IMG/VR virus record: IMGVR_UViG_3300002231_001581
Coordinates: 1 to 30,152 of that record
Strand: one strand, 5' to 3'
Length of the DNA stretch: 30,152 nt
Origin: a virus
Shown here: one piece after another, positions 7,722 through 15,624 of the stretch
How positions within the stretch are numbered: position 1 is the first letter of the stretch
Layout of the letters: the number at the start of each line of letters is the position of its first letter
Translations under genes and position numbers: made by a program
Notes under the pieces: generated by a model
Database searches by the model: none
What the model was told of the DNA's origin: nothing
What the model saw: the letters and a program-made list of their open reading frames with translations, nothing else

Positions 7722-8213
7722 ATGGACAAGAAATTGTTGGATACTTTGAAAGTTAGGCTAACTGAGTTAAAAGATCGTGAGTTAAAATTAGAGATTATTT
7801 TAGCAGTACGAAAATACCCAGAATTTCGAGATGCATTAGTAGACATTGCTCTTAGCTTGAATGAGATTAAGTTAGCGAGTACTCAAGCTAAATTTCTAGG
7901 GAAGAAGGGGGGAACTGAGGTAAATAAGCTATTAAAGTTGAGAGATTTTTACGCAGCAAAATTGGAATATTTTAAGGAAAAGAGTTTACCAAGGAGCAGT
8001 AAGTTATTTACTACTTATAAAACTAAATTGGCTGAGGTAGATGAAGCTCTGAAAAATGATTGCTGTGATAAGAAAGATTTGAGAGTATACGCTAATTTGC
8101 ATAAGGCAAAACAAGGTCTCAAACAGAAGTTAGCTAAATATTCTGCTCTATTTGAGACGGCTCAAGTAGATATTTCCAGAGTATTAGTTTCGATAGTTAA
8201 GTATTTGGAGTAG
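7722..8213 (+). CDS. Hypothetical helical protein
   Basis: I choose ATG 7722 because AGGTG lies 7 bases upstream; an upstream in-frame TTG at 7689 would sit inside the previous gene without a ribosome site. The 163-residue product is lysine-rich and almost wholly helical, with several likely coiled-coil stretches (DTLKVRLTELKDRELKLEII, RDFYAAKLEYFKEK). A Cys pair (NDCCDKKD) lies near residue 115. No family is recognised, though its general layout resembles the protein at 6111-6551. It may be a structural or protein-interaction component of the cassette. Confidence 0.62.
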   Translation: MDKKLLDTLKVRLTELKDRELKLEIILAVRKYPEFRDALVDIALSLNEIKLASTQAKFLGKKGGTEVNKLLKLRDFYAAKLEYFKEKSLPRSSKLFTTYKTKLAEVDEALKNDCCDKKDLRVYANLHKAKQGLKQKLAKYSALFETAQVDISRVLVSIVKYLE

Positions 8214-8217
8214 TGTT

Positions 8218-8544
8218 ATGCCGGAAGAAGAAACTGTACAAGATCTTATGGCCTCGTTGCAACAAACTTTTATGGCTGCTGAAGGAAAATTTCAGGTAGC
8301 ATGTGATTCTCCCGGTATACCCAACTTAACTTGGGTTTTGGACATGTTGATACGACATCAACAACGATTGGTACAATTACAGTTACAGGTGATAACGCAC
8401 GAATGCTTTATTGCTGCTTTTAGAGAGTATATTGGGGAAGATGAAGTTTTTATGTCTAAGGTTAAGGAGATGTTGAAAAACGAGGAAGAGAAGTTAGGTA
8501 AAAAATCTTCAGTAATCTTATCGGGGAAGAAGTATGAATCTTAA
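8218..8544 (+). CDS. Hypothetical small helical protein
   Basis: The 108-residue product begins MPEEETVQDLM and is helical throughout, with a Gln-rich middle segment (HQQRLVQLQLQV) and a lysine-rich end. GGAG is about 8 bases upstream of the ATG. It overlaps the next gene by 11 bases, so the two are likely co-translated. There is no membrane segment and no recognised motif. Function unknown. Confidence 0.6.
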   Translation: MPEEETVQDLMASLQQTFMAAEGKFQVACDSPGIPNLTWVLDMLIRHQQRLVQLQLQVITHECFIAAFREYIGEDEVFMSKVKEMLKNEEEKLGKKSSVILSGKKYES

Positions 8545-9409
8545 TGTGTATTACCTTGCTATATCGGGACTCCAGAAGGCAGTTAGAAGAAATTTGGTTG
8601 AGCAAGCGGTGATCTTGGGGAAGATTGCTTGGAATTTGGACAAATTTAGGCTCTATCAGAGAGTGCACACGATTGCATTCGAGGAGTGCGGGACAGATAT
8701 TACAATTCTTGGGTGGCTGTACGAGGAGCGTTTCGGTGCTAAAGAGTGGGATGCACTAGAGTCTTTAATTCGGAGGATGGCACTCTCGGAGCATAAGTGT
8801 AATGAGACCGTAGCATTAAAATTTATCCTCGATTCTCAAGAGGAATTGGTGGATGCAGCAAGTGATGCTAGGTTAATAGAATTACAGGAATTATGGCCTA
8901 CTCACGGATTTTTGGCTTATACTTCCCTGGGATTTCCAGCGGAGGAGGAGTGGCTTTTAGAGCTTTGTGAGAGGAAAAGCTCAGCCGATAGGGAGAAGTT
9001 ACTATGTGGAGTGCCCTATCTTTTTTGGGAGGAAGCAGGTTCGAAGCAGGTGTCAGATTGTGCTAAAGGGTCTCTTTGGCGGGGGCTTATTCCTCTTAGT
9101 GCATTTGATTTCCATACCTCCATTGGAAAATTTGCCATAAAGAGCTTTTATTACGATAGTAGCGAATTCCAAAGCTTGTGCTCTATTGGAGATGCCGGAA
9201 AATTTATTTTTAAGAATGAGGGAATGCTTATAAGTACTCGTAAAGCCTTTAGACTACCTTTAAGGGATTATTATCCTAAGAGTGCTAGGCATATCTCCTC
9301 TTATTCTAACCCGGAGTTTTTTGAGAAACTAAACAAAAAAAGATGCCTGGTTTTCAAGCGAAACTTTTCGGCAGAGTACGAGGAGTTTTCTAAGCATGCT
9401 CCTTGTTAG
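8534..9409 (+). CDS. RarA/MgsA C-terminal-like domain protein
   Basis: The first 65 or so residues (YYLAISGLQKAVRRNLVEQA, then FRLYQRVHTIAFEECG) resemble the C-terminal module of RarA/MgsA-type clamp-loader ATPases, whose typical form is 'ISALHKSIRGSDPDAALYWL... RRLIRIASEDIG'. There is no Walker A or B motif, so the AAA+ engine is absent and this is a stand-alone 291-residue version. The rest is helical, followed by an unassigned C-terminal part with aromatic and basic clusters (FRLPLRDYYPKSARH). RarA acts at stalled replication forks and stabilised DNA ends; a phage homologue lacking ATPase could interact with the host or phage replisome. It lies in the same cassette as the exonuclease. The resemblance is by eye and needs a profile search. 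Confidence 0.42.
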   Translation: MNLNVYYLAISGLQKAVRRNLVEQAVILGKIAWNLDKFRLYQRVHTIAFEECGTDITILGWLYEERFGAKEWDALESLIRRMALSEHKCNETVALKFILDSQEELVDAASDARLIELQELWPTHGFLAYTSLGFPAEEEWLLELCERKSSADREKLLCGVPYLFWEEAGSKQVSDCAKGSLWRGLIPLSAFDFHTSIGKFAIKSFYYDSSEFQSLCSIGDAGKFIFKNEGMLISTRKAFRLPLRDYYPKSARHISSYSNPEFFEKLNKKRCLVFKRNFSAEYEEFSKHAPC

Positions 9410-9424
9410 TCAAATCATATTTTT

Positions 9425-10207
9425 ATGAGTATTTCATATTTAATTCCTGCTTGGAAAAAGCCCTTTATTTATTTGAGACTTGCCTTGGCTAGTCTCAGAT
9501 GTTGGGATAACTGCTCCGAAATAGTGGTAATTGGTAAGAGTTGCCGGGGAGAGGAAGAAGAATATACTAGGTTAATTAAAGAGTATAGTACTACTTTTTA
9601 TGAAGTAGTAAGTATGCCCATTTTTAGTAAGGCGCAGCTTTTGAATGCTGCTTTCAAGAGAAGTAGTGGACAATTTGTGGTTATTTATGACGCAGATTTC
9701 GTGGCTACTGAGAGGTTTGTGGGGTATTTGTTTGAGCATTCTTTTGCTGCGATGAATTACAGCCAGTGTAGGCTTTCCAAGGAAGCTTCAAAGATCCTGC
9801 TTAAAAATTACTATATTGAGGGTTTTCCTGGTGCTTTGCGTAAAAAGTCCTACGGCTCTCCTCCTGTAAAGGGGCTGTATAGTTATGCTTCTACAAGTCC
9901 TCCTACGATATTATCACGGGAGGTGTATGCGGAAATAGGGGGTCTATGTGAGAAGATAGTTGGGTGGGGTTCCGAGGATACTGATTTATGCTGGATGCTT
10001 GAGCAACGTGGATATACACCTAGAAAATACCGAGAAGGAATAAAGGATGCCTTTGTATATCATCTGTGGCACGAGGGCCGGGGAGTGGGGAAGAGGCTAG
10101 CATCTAGTGTTAAAATGCAGAGAAGAAAGAAGATGCTAGCCGGAAAAATTTTACAAGGTAATTTAGAAGACTGGGGTAATTTATGTGTAGTTCCACTTGC
10201 GACATAA
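9425..10207 (+). CDS. Family 2-like glycosyltransferase (GT-A fold)
   Basis: The 260-residue product has a GT-A layout: an N-terminal 'ISYLIPAWKKP' strand, a DxD motif in VVIYDADF (D89, D91) for metal and sugar-nucleotide binding, and a GWGSEDTDLCWML segment (residues 180-192) matching the acceptor-side 'GWGGEDxDL' motif of galactosyltransferase-type (Glyco_transf_7C) enzymes. A basic C-terminal helix follows. It should transfer a sugar from an NDP-sugar to an unknown acceptor. No Shine-Dalgarno sequence is visible before the ATG, unlike most neighbours. An NDP-sugar epimerase at 11852 could supply its donor. Family placement is good; the donor and acceptor are not known. Confidence 0.8.
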   Translation: MSISYLIPAWKKPFIYLRLALASLRCWDNCSEIVVIGKSCRGEEEEYTRLIKEYSTTFYEVVSMPIFSKAQLLNAAFKRSSGQFVVIYDADFVATERFVGYLFEHSFAAMNYSQCRLSKEASKILLKNYYIEGFPGALRKKSYGSPPVKGLYSYASTSPPTILSREVYAEIGGLCEKIVGWGSEDTDLCWMLEQRGYTPRKYREGIKDAFVYHLWHEGRGVGKRLASSVKMQRRKKMLAGKILQGNLEDWGNLCVVPLAT

Positions 10208-10416
10208 TGTATGACAGTGATTTTTTGCATATTTTGCGAAAAATAAATGGTGAAGTTGGCGGGAGGGGGCTAGATAACCGATTGTATATTTCATGTCCAA
10301 AACATCCTGGAGCACCTTCTAAGGTTTATTATGAAGATGGTTCTTTGGTGGTAATTTGTAGTCTGTGCAAGACTAAATATTTGGTGGCAGCCGTGGCTGG
10401 GGGAGAGTCGTCATGA
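10183..10416 (+). CDS. Small zinc-ribbon protein
   Basis: A protein of up to 77 residues with a CPKH at residues 38-41 and CSLC at 59-62, spaced as a zinc ribbon with short beta segments between (SKVYYEDGSLVVICS). Two starts are possible: ATG 10183, with a G-rich stretch upstream but a 25-base overlap with the glycosyltransferase, or ATG 10207, which shares a base with the preceding TAA. It overlaps the following gene by 4 bases. Small zinc ribbons of this kind often bind nucleic acid or serve as protein adaptors; here the role is unknown. Confidence 0.6.
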   Translation: MCSSTCDIMYDSDFLHILRKINGEVGGRGLDNRLYISCPKHPGAPSKVYYEDGSLVVICSLCKTKYLVAAVAGGESS

Positions 10417-11855
10417 GATATTTGCTGCTGCCTCGGATAAAGATTACGGATGGTACGGATAGTTTTACTCTAGATCCTATGAACTTGATTAAGTATTTTT
10501 CGGAATTTGATCCAAATGCCTATTTTTATTTGTGTGTGCACGAGAAACATTGTGAGGATACCTCTTGGATACTTAATTATGGTATTACAGTAGAACAGGC
10601 TAAAAAAATTTGTTTTGTTCCTATGGAGCATTGCTATTTAGGATCGGTGAATCGCTGTGGCCGAAGAGCTTCTTACGGGTATTTGTCTGCACTCGCGGCT
10701 AAAATCGGGCCGAAGGATAGATATGGACAGTACTTGGATGTAGTAATTTCTGAGTCTTTGGTGGGAGTAGAGATATTACGAGCTAAAATAGAGGGCTTAT
10801 GGCAGAAAGGATATACTTATAGGGTGCCTTTTATTGGCTGGGTTCATTGGAATCCTGTTCCTTCTTGGTATACTTCGTATTACAATGAATTTGATGCTTA
10901 TTCTGAGTTAGTAGGAGGGCTATTTTGTGATGGCTTAGTATTTGGGTCATTACGGCAGCAGGATGACTTTTTTACGGAGTATACTAAATTTTTTAACGCT
11001 TCTACTTTGGAACATTTACAAAATAAAAGTATTGCGTCAAATTTGGGGGTGGAAGTAGAAAAAATTAAGAGAAAGAAAGAGTTTTCTGCTCTTCCTACTG
11101 TGTTATGGAGTGGCTATGCATCAGAGGATCTGTCTAGTGTAAAAAAGCCCTTGATTAAACTGGCGGGACTGGGGAAGATTAAGGTGATTTTTCAATTTAT
11201 AGACAAAGACTTGCCCAAAGATGCGGAGGAGGTGCGGGGGCATAAAAATGTAAAAGTAGAAGGCCGGATAGCTCCTTATGGAAAATACTTAGAATTTTTG
11301 AATAAAGCAGACATATTTGTAGCTCTGTCTCAGAATATTAAGCGTTTGACTTATGGTCGGCGTTGGGGGGAGATGATAGCAGCAGGATTGTTGCCTATTG
11401 TATCACGAGATATTGCAGCTACTTTTCTTCCAGAAGAGTACCCTTTTGTGTTAAGTCCTAGGGGAGATTTAGAGGAGCTACTTAGAGCAGCCCTGATGTG
11501 TAAGAAGGCCCAAAAGAAAAGCCTGCTTGATGAAGTATATGCTCATTTAGTAGAGCATCATTTCATTCGGAAAACTTTGAGGCAATTTTATGGGTTTGTG
11601 TGTTCTAAGGTAGCAGAAGCCCGGAAGGGAGTAGATTATGGAGTGCTTGAGGAGTCTTTTGTTGAAGGATTGGGGGGAAGAGCTAAGATAACGCATTCAG
11701 AAGCAGTAGAGGCCGTAGGGCAGTGCATGCAGTCTCCTCTAGGAATAGCGAAGCATTCTATGTACTCTTCTAGGTATATTCGGGCAAGTATTCTTCATCA
11801 GGGGTATTGTGATATTGGCGGGCAGGAGCCTATTTACGTTAGGGCGGAAGCATGA
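10413..11855 (+). CDS. GT-B-like glycosyltransferase with extra C-terminal domain
   Basis: The 480-residue protein has a GT-B-like plan: a variable N-terminal half (acceptor side) and, from about residue 225, a Rossmann-like half beginning PTVLWSGYAS. It ends in YGRRWGEMIAAGLLPIVSRD followed by YPFVLSP, which corresponds to the donor-site region of GT4-type enzymes, where a Glu and 'A-x-G-x-P-V' are conserved. After about residue 424 comes an extra segment (KITHSEAVEAV, then SRYIRASILHQGYCDIGG) that recurs at the end of the protein at 12820-14283. A GGGGGAGAG precedes the start, which overlaps the zinc-ribbon gene. Donor and acceptor are unknown. The enzyme class is inferred from the C-terminal half. 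Confidence 0.65.
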   Translation: MRYLLLPRIKITDGTDSFTLDPMNLIKYFSEFDPNAYFYLCVHEKHCEDTSWILNYGITVEQAKKICFVPMEHCYLGSVNRCGRRASYGYLSALAAKIGPKDRYGQYLDVVISESLVGVEILRAKIEGLWQKGYTYRVPFIGWVHWNPVPSWYTSYYNEFDAYSELVGGLFCDGLVFGSLRQQDDFFTEYTKFFNASTLEHLQNKSIASNLGVEVEKIKRKKEFSALPTVLWSGYASEDLSSVKKPLIKLAGLGKIKVIFQFIDKDLPKDAEEVRGHKNVKVEGRIAPYGKYLEFLNKADIFVALSQNIKRLTYGRRWGEMIAAGLLPIVSRDIAATFLPEEYPFVLSPRGDLEELLRAALMCKKAQKKSLLDEVYAHLVEHHFIRKTLRQFYGFVCSKVAEARKGVDYGVLEESFVEGLGGRAKITHSEAVEAVGQCMQSPLGIAKHSMYSSRYIRASILHQGYCDIGGQEPIYVRAEA

Positions 11856-12823
11856 AAATACTAGTGACCGGCGGTGCGGGGTTTATTGGGTCTCATCTAT
11901 GCAATCGCTTGCACTCTCAGAAGCACGCGGTGGTAGCTTTCGACAATCTTTCGGGGGGAAGGAGGAGTAACTTAAATTCTAAAGTACCTTTAATTGTAGG
12001 AGATATTAGAGACAGGTGTCTGGTAGATAGTTTGGTTGCTGAGCATGAGTTCGATGTAGTTTATCATCTAGCTGCTTATGCGGCGGAGTGTCTTAGTCAC
12101 TGGATACGTTATTACAATTATGAGGTAAATTTGCTTGGAAGTATAAATATTCTAAATGCGTCAATTAAGTATGGCGCCAAGAAATTTATATTTACCTCCA
12201 GTGCCGCTGTTTATGGTGATATTGAGACCCCATTTAAGGAAACAGATACTCCTTGTCCAATCGATCCCTATGGCATAGCCAAGCTGGCTGTCGAGAGAGA
12301 TTTGGCTTGTGCTAATGCTATTTTTGGGTTGGATTATACTATTTTTAGATTGCATAATGTTTTTGGTCCTAGGCAGTCTACCGTAGATAGATACCGTAAT
12401 GTTATCGGTATCTTTATGCACAAGCTTGCTAAAGATAAGCCATTGCCTGTTTTTGGTTCTGGTATGCAAACTAGATGTTTTACTTATATAGATTACGTGA
12501 TTGATGCATTTTTGGCTGTACTTCATAGAGACGTTCAGGCCAGGGTGATTAACCTAGGCTCGGATGAAGAGTGTGCTATAATAGAGCTCGCTAGTAAGAT
12601 GTGTGATATTTCAGGTAAACTACGGCACATGGAATTTTTACCCGCTAGGCATGAAGTACCTGCGGTTAGATGTGATCATTCTTTAGCCTATGCTCTTTTC
12701 GGAGCCCCTACGATTTCTTTTGAAGACGGTTTACGGGAAACGCTGTCTAAAATAGAGACTGGCCAAGTCTCTAAATTTTATGGTTTAGAGCTTACAGAGG
12801 GCTTGCCTGAGAGTTGGAAATGA
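11852..12823 (+). CDS. NAD-dependent sugar-nucleotide epimerase/dehydratase (extended SDR)
   Basis: A complete 323-residue extended short-chain dehydrogenase. It has the dinucleotide-binding TGGAGFIGSH (residues 6-15), DIRD, YHLAA, the FTSSAAVYG serine region and the catalytic YGIAK (Y140, K144), then the RLHNVFGPRQ and FTYIDYVIDAF segments typical of UDP-glucose 4-epimerase relatives. It interconverts or dehydrates an NDP-sugar in the cytoplasm. GalE-like is the closest guess, but the exact substrate cannot be read from sequence. It lies between two related glycosyltransferase-like genes, overlapping both by 4 bases, so it most likely provides their donor sugar. Confidence 0.88.
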   Translation: MKILVTGGAGFIGSHLCNRLHSQKHAVVAFDNLSGGRRSNLNSKVPLIVGDIRDRCLVDSLVAEHEFDVVYHLAAYAAECLSHWIRYYNYEVNLLGSINILNASIKYGAKKFIFTSSAAVYGDIETPFKETDTPCPIDPYGIAKLAVERDLACANAIFGLDYTIFRLHNVFGPRQSTVDRYRNVIGIFMHKLAKDKPLPVFGSGMQTRCFTYIDYVIDAFLAVLHRDVQARVINLGSDEECAIIELASKMCDISGKLRHMEFLPARHEVPAVRCDHSLAYALFGAPTISFEDGLRETLSKIETGQVSKFYGLELTEGLPESWK

Positions 12824-14283
12824 CTAGAGTTTTATACATTCCTCATACATCTTCTCCTGAGAGATTGGTTACTGATCATTGTTATGGTTGGGCTACCTCA
12901 TTCTTTAGGACGTGGTTGGACAAAGAGCCTTATTTGAATTTATATTGGCTCGTTCCTCGGGGTGCTCCTGTAAAACAGCGCGAGGTTTTCTCATGTTTTT
13001 CAGGGAAGGAGTTAAGAGAAAGAGTTAAGTTAATAGAGGTAGATACTAACATTACCCAGGTGCTGGAGCAGTCTACATATCCCCAAGAGTTGATCAGAGA
13101 CTTTAATGCTAATAACGGAAAATACTACTTTGATATTTTATTTTGTGAAAAGCCTAGTATTTTGGGGTGGTTTTTTAACAATGCTGTGATATATGCTTAT
13201 CGAAGGAAGGCGATTACCGTAGTATTAAATGTGCATTATGCAATTAACAGCAAGGATAATATATCAGTAGCTGAGGAGTTTGAGGCGTCTTATTATGCAA
13301 ATGCCGCTTTTGCTAATGCCTATCTTTTCTGTAATGATCCACGTGCTAATATAGATTCTCAATCTAGCTTGGCTCTTCGCTTGAAGAAATATTTTGCTCC
13401 TTCAAAAGTGAGCGATATGTTGGCCAAGCCCAATTGGGTAAAAATAAATTCAGATATTCCTGCTTTACAAAAATTGGCCGAGAAGCGAGATATTTCTGGA
13501 GATGAATTTAGAATTCACTTTGGATTTAGCATAAGTAACTTATTTAATTTCAAAGTGCTCCTGAAGTTTTTCTCTTCTTTTAGAGTGATATTACCGTTGA
13601 AGTGGGTGATTACTACTCCCAGTGGTAGTTTGGGCCGGGGAGGAAAGAAGCCTGAAGAATGGCTGGAAGTGCATTTGGAGTGTCCACGAGAAGAATTTTT
13701 TCGTATAGCTCTGCGGAGTCATTGTTTTGTGTGCTGGCCTTCTGTGTTTAGCTCTGGCTTGAATCACGGAGGAGTAATGGAAATGGCTCGTTTGGGAGTT
13801 GTACCTGTATTTTACAGTAAAGCATTGCCCTGGCCCTGGTTTGAGCTATGGCCTGATTATCCGTTTCAATTTTCGGGAGAAGAGGAGTTAGCTGCTTTAT
13901 TGAAGTATATTAAGGAAAATTTCGGGGGAGAGAGGGTTAAAGAAACAGCAAGAAAAAGTCAAGAAATAATAGATCATGTCTTTGAGGAGAGAGGACACCG
14001 ATTCATTATTGATCAGGTAACTGCTTTACAGGAGAAAGCTCCGAAGTATGCTTATAATGCCTTCTCTGCATTGATACATCATTTTCCTCATAGAATAACA
14101 ATGCGGGATGCGGTGAAGGTTATCAAAGAGGAGTCTGATACTTCTAAAGATTTGGATAAAGTGACGTGGGTAACTTGGTTTAAGACTGGCACAAAGTTGG
14201 ATTTGCGTCAGTATATGTTATCTCATGGCTGGCGGGATATTGGAAACGTAGATAGCGTGGTATTTGAGCGTGTAGATGGTTAA
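12820..14283 (+). CDS. GT-B-like glycosyltransferase with extra C-terminal domain
   Basis: The start at ATG 12820 overlaps the epimerase stop (ATGA); a TTG at 12814 is less likely. The 487-residue protein has a GT-B-like plan, with a segment HCFVCWPSVFSSGLNHGGVM followed by EMARLGVVPVFYSK and YPFQFSGEEELAALL. This aligns by eye with the region FVALSQ ... GEMIAAGLLPIVSRD ... YPFVLSP of the protein at 10413, so the two look like divergent paralogs. The last 63 residues (RITMRDAVKVI ... DLRQYMLSHGWRDIGNVDS) repeat the C-terminal domain of that protein. Substrates are unknown. The pairing around an epimerase suggests successive steps in building one glycan. Confidence 0.6.
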   Translation: MTRVLYIPHTSSPERLVTDHCYGWATSFFRTWLDKEPYLNLYWLVPRGAPVKQREVFSCFSGKELRERVKLIEVDTNITQVLEQSTYPQELIRDFNANNGKYYFDILFCEKPSILGWFFNNAVIYAYRRKAITVVLNVHYAINSKDNISVAEEFEASYYANAAFANAYLFCNDPRANIDSQSSLALRLKKYFAPSKVSDMLAKPNWVKINSDIPALQKLAEKRDISGDEFRIHFGFSISNLFNFKVLLKFFSSFRVILPLKWVITTPSGSLGRGGKKPEEWLEVHLECPREEFFRIALRSHCFVCWPSVFSSGLNHGGVMEMARLGVVPVFYSKALPWPWFELWPDYPFQFSGEEELAALLKYIKENFGGERVKETARKSQEIIDHVFEERGHRFIIDQVTALQEKAPKYAYNAFSALIHHFPHRITMRDAVKVIKEESDTSKDLDKVTWVTWFKTGTKLDLRQYMLSHGWRDIGNVDSVVFERVDG

Positions 14284-14313
14284 GCCTAAAAAATTTTCGT
14301 ATGAGGCAATGTA

Positions 14314-15063
14314 ATGACTGTTACATCTGACAAAGTAATTCGGGAAGTTGTCATGCTTCCTATTGAGTTACTCCATCCAAATGAATGGAACCCTAACGAG
14401 GAGCCTGCTCACACATTTGATACTCTTGTTGAAGAGATTAAAACTGATGGATTCAAAGATCCTCTTACAGTAGTTCCCGATTTTGCGGAGGAATTTGGAG
14501 AGGGGCATTATATTATAATAGGAGGCGAACATCGTTATCGAGCAGCTAAGGTTCTGAGCTATGAGCAGCTTCCTTGTTATATTGAGGATTCGTGGACTGA
14601 AGAGGAGGCTAAGCTGAAGACAGTTAAGTTGAATCTTTTGCGCGGAGAACTTAATCCGGCTAAGTTTACCAAATTGGTGCATGATCTTGAGCATAGGTAC
14701 GATTTTCAACAGTTGCCGGATTTATTTGGGTTTTTTAGCCTTAAAGATATGGCTAAATTTATGCTTGAGGATAAGAGTAAGAAAGAGAAGACTTTTTTAG
14801 ATGGATTGATGGAAGAGGCCCGGAAGGAGAAGTTTGCAGTAGATTCTTTAACTGATATAGTAGCTACTATTTTTTCTACGTCTGCTGCTACTTTAGACCA
14901 AGACTACCTCTTTTTTACTTATAAAGGGAAAACTCATTTGGTAGTACTTTGTGACAAGACTGTATTTGATACAGTTAAAAAAGTAGTACAGTATCTAGAG
15001 ACTAGTGGTGAGTCTATAAACGAGTTTGTTGGGAATGCTTTGAAGAACGAGTTAGGAAGATAA
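14314..15063 (+). CDS. ParB-like domain protein
   Basis: The 249-residue product starts with a ParB/Srx-type domain: LPIELLHPNEWNPNEE, then a helix EIKTDGFKDPLTVV, and the signature GEHRYRAAK (residues 71-79). In ParB this fold binds CTP and loads DNA clamps; phage versions next to terminase genes are common and are thought to act in packaging or as small nucleases or regulators. The C-terminal 100 residues are helical and unassigned, without the classical ParB HTH. GAGG is 7 bases before the ATG. It directly precedes the small terminase, suggesting a packaging-related role. Confidence 0.8.
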   Translation: MTVTSDKVIREVVMLPIELLHPNEWNPNEEPAHTFDTLVEEIKTDGFKDPLTVVPDFAEEFGEGHYIIIGGEHRYRAAKVLSYEQLPCYIEDSWTEEEAKLKTVKLNLLRGELNPAKFTKLVHDLEHRYDFQQLPDLFGFFSLKDMAKFMLEDKSKKEKTFLDGLMEEARKEKFAVDSLTDIVATIFSTSAATLDQDYLFFTYKGKTHLVVLCDKTVFDTVKKVVQYLETSGESINEFVGNALKNELGR

Positions 15064-15624
15064 ATGGCTGAACTGAGTGAAGCAGAGCTTATTCCTGCTG
15101 AGCATGATGTGAAGATGCGTAAGGCTTATGAATTACATGAGCTGCAAGGAATTCCCGTGTTTTCTATTGCCAAGGCTCTGGGAGTAAGTAAGAGTACGAT
15201 ATATAATTGGTTGCAGGAAAAGAAAAGAGAATTCCGGGAAACTCTAGAAACTCAATCAAAGGCTGATATTATTTCGGAGTCTCTTCAATTCCTTCAAAAT
15301 TTGAAACTGATGGCTTTGTATGAGGCCACTCAGGGAAATCCAGACGAAGATATAGAAGTGGCGAAGTCTGGTCTCGTAAAAAGAAAGAAGTCTGATTATA
15401 AGAGGAAGCTAGATTTTTGGATTTTGGCTAAGAATATTGAAGGTATGAAGCTGGACTTAATGAAAGACACAGGTATTTTGCCTAAGGTTTTAGAGCATAT
15501 TTATAGAACTATTTCCGAGGAGAGGATGGAAGCTTCTACTGTAGAAGTGGAATCTGAGAGGTCTGAGGAGGAGATTCAAGAGAGTATTATACGTCTCTTA
15601 TCTTCTACGAGGAGTCTTGTGTAA
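15064..15624 (+). CDS. terS: Terminase small subunit
   Basis: The 186-residue protein has an N-terminal helix-turn-helix (about residues 30-51, VFSIAKALGVSKSTIYNWLQ), a charged middle coiled-coil region and an acidic Glu-rich C-terminal tail. This is the usual build of a small terminase, which binds the packaging site and recruits the large subunit. It starts immediately after the ParB-like stop and shares a base with the large terminase start (TAATG). AGGAAG precedes the ATG. The call rests on layout plus position, since the subunit is poorly conserved. Confidence 0.75.
   Translation: MAELSEAELIPAEHDVKMRKAYELHELQGIPVFSIAKALGVSKSTIYNWLQEKKREFRETLETQSKADIISESLQFLQNLKLMALYEATQGNPDEDIEVAKSGLVKRKKSDYKRKLDFWILAKNIEGMKLDLMKDTGILPKVLEHIYRTISEERMEASTVEVESERSEEEIQESIIRLLSSTRSLV

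Noticed and set aside
5527-9409. Reading the exonuclease and RarA-like genes as a complete replication module
   Set aside because: No polymerase, helicase, primase or clamp is present, so only isolated accessory functions can be claimed.
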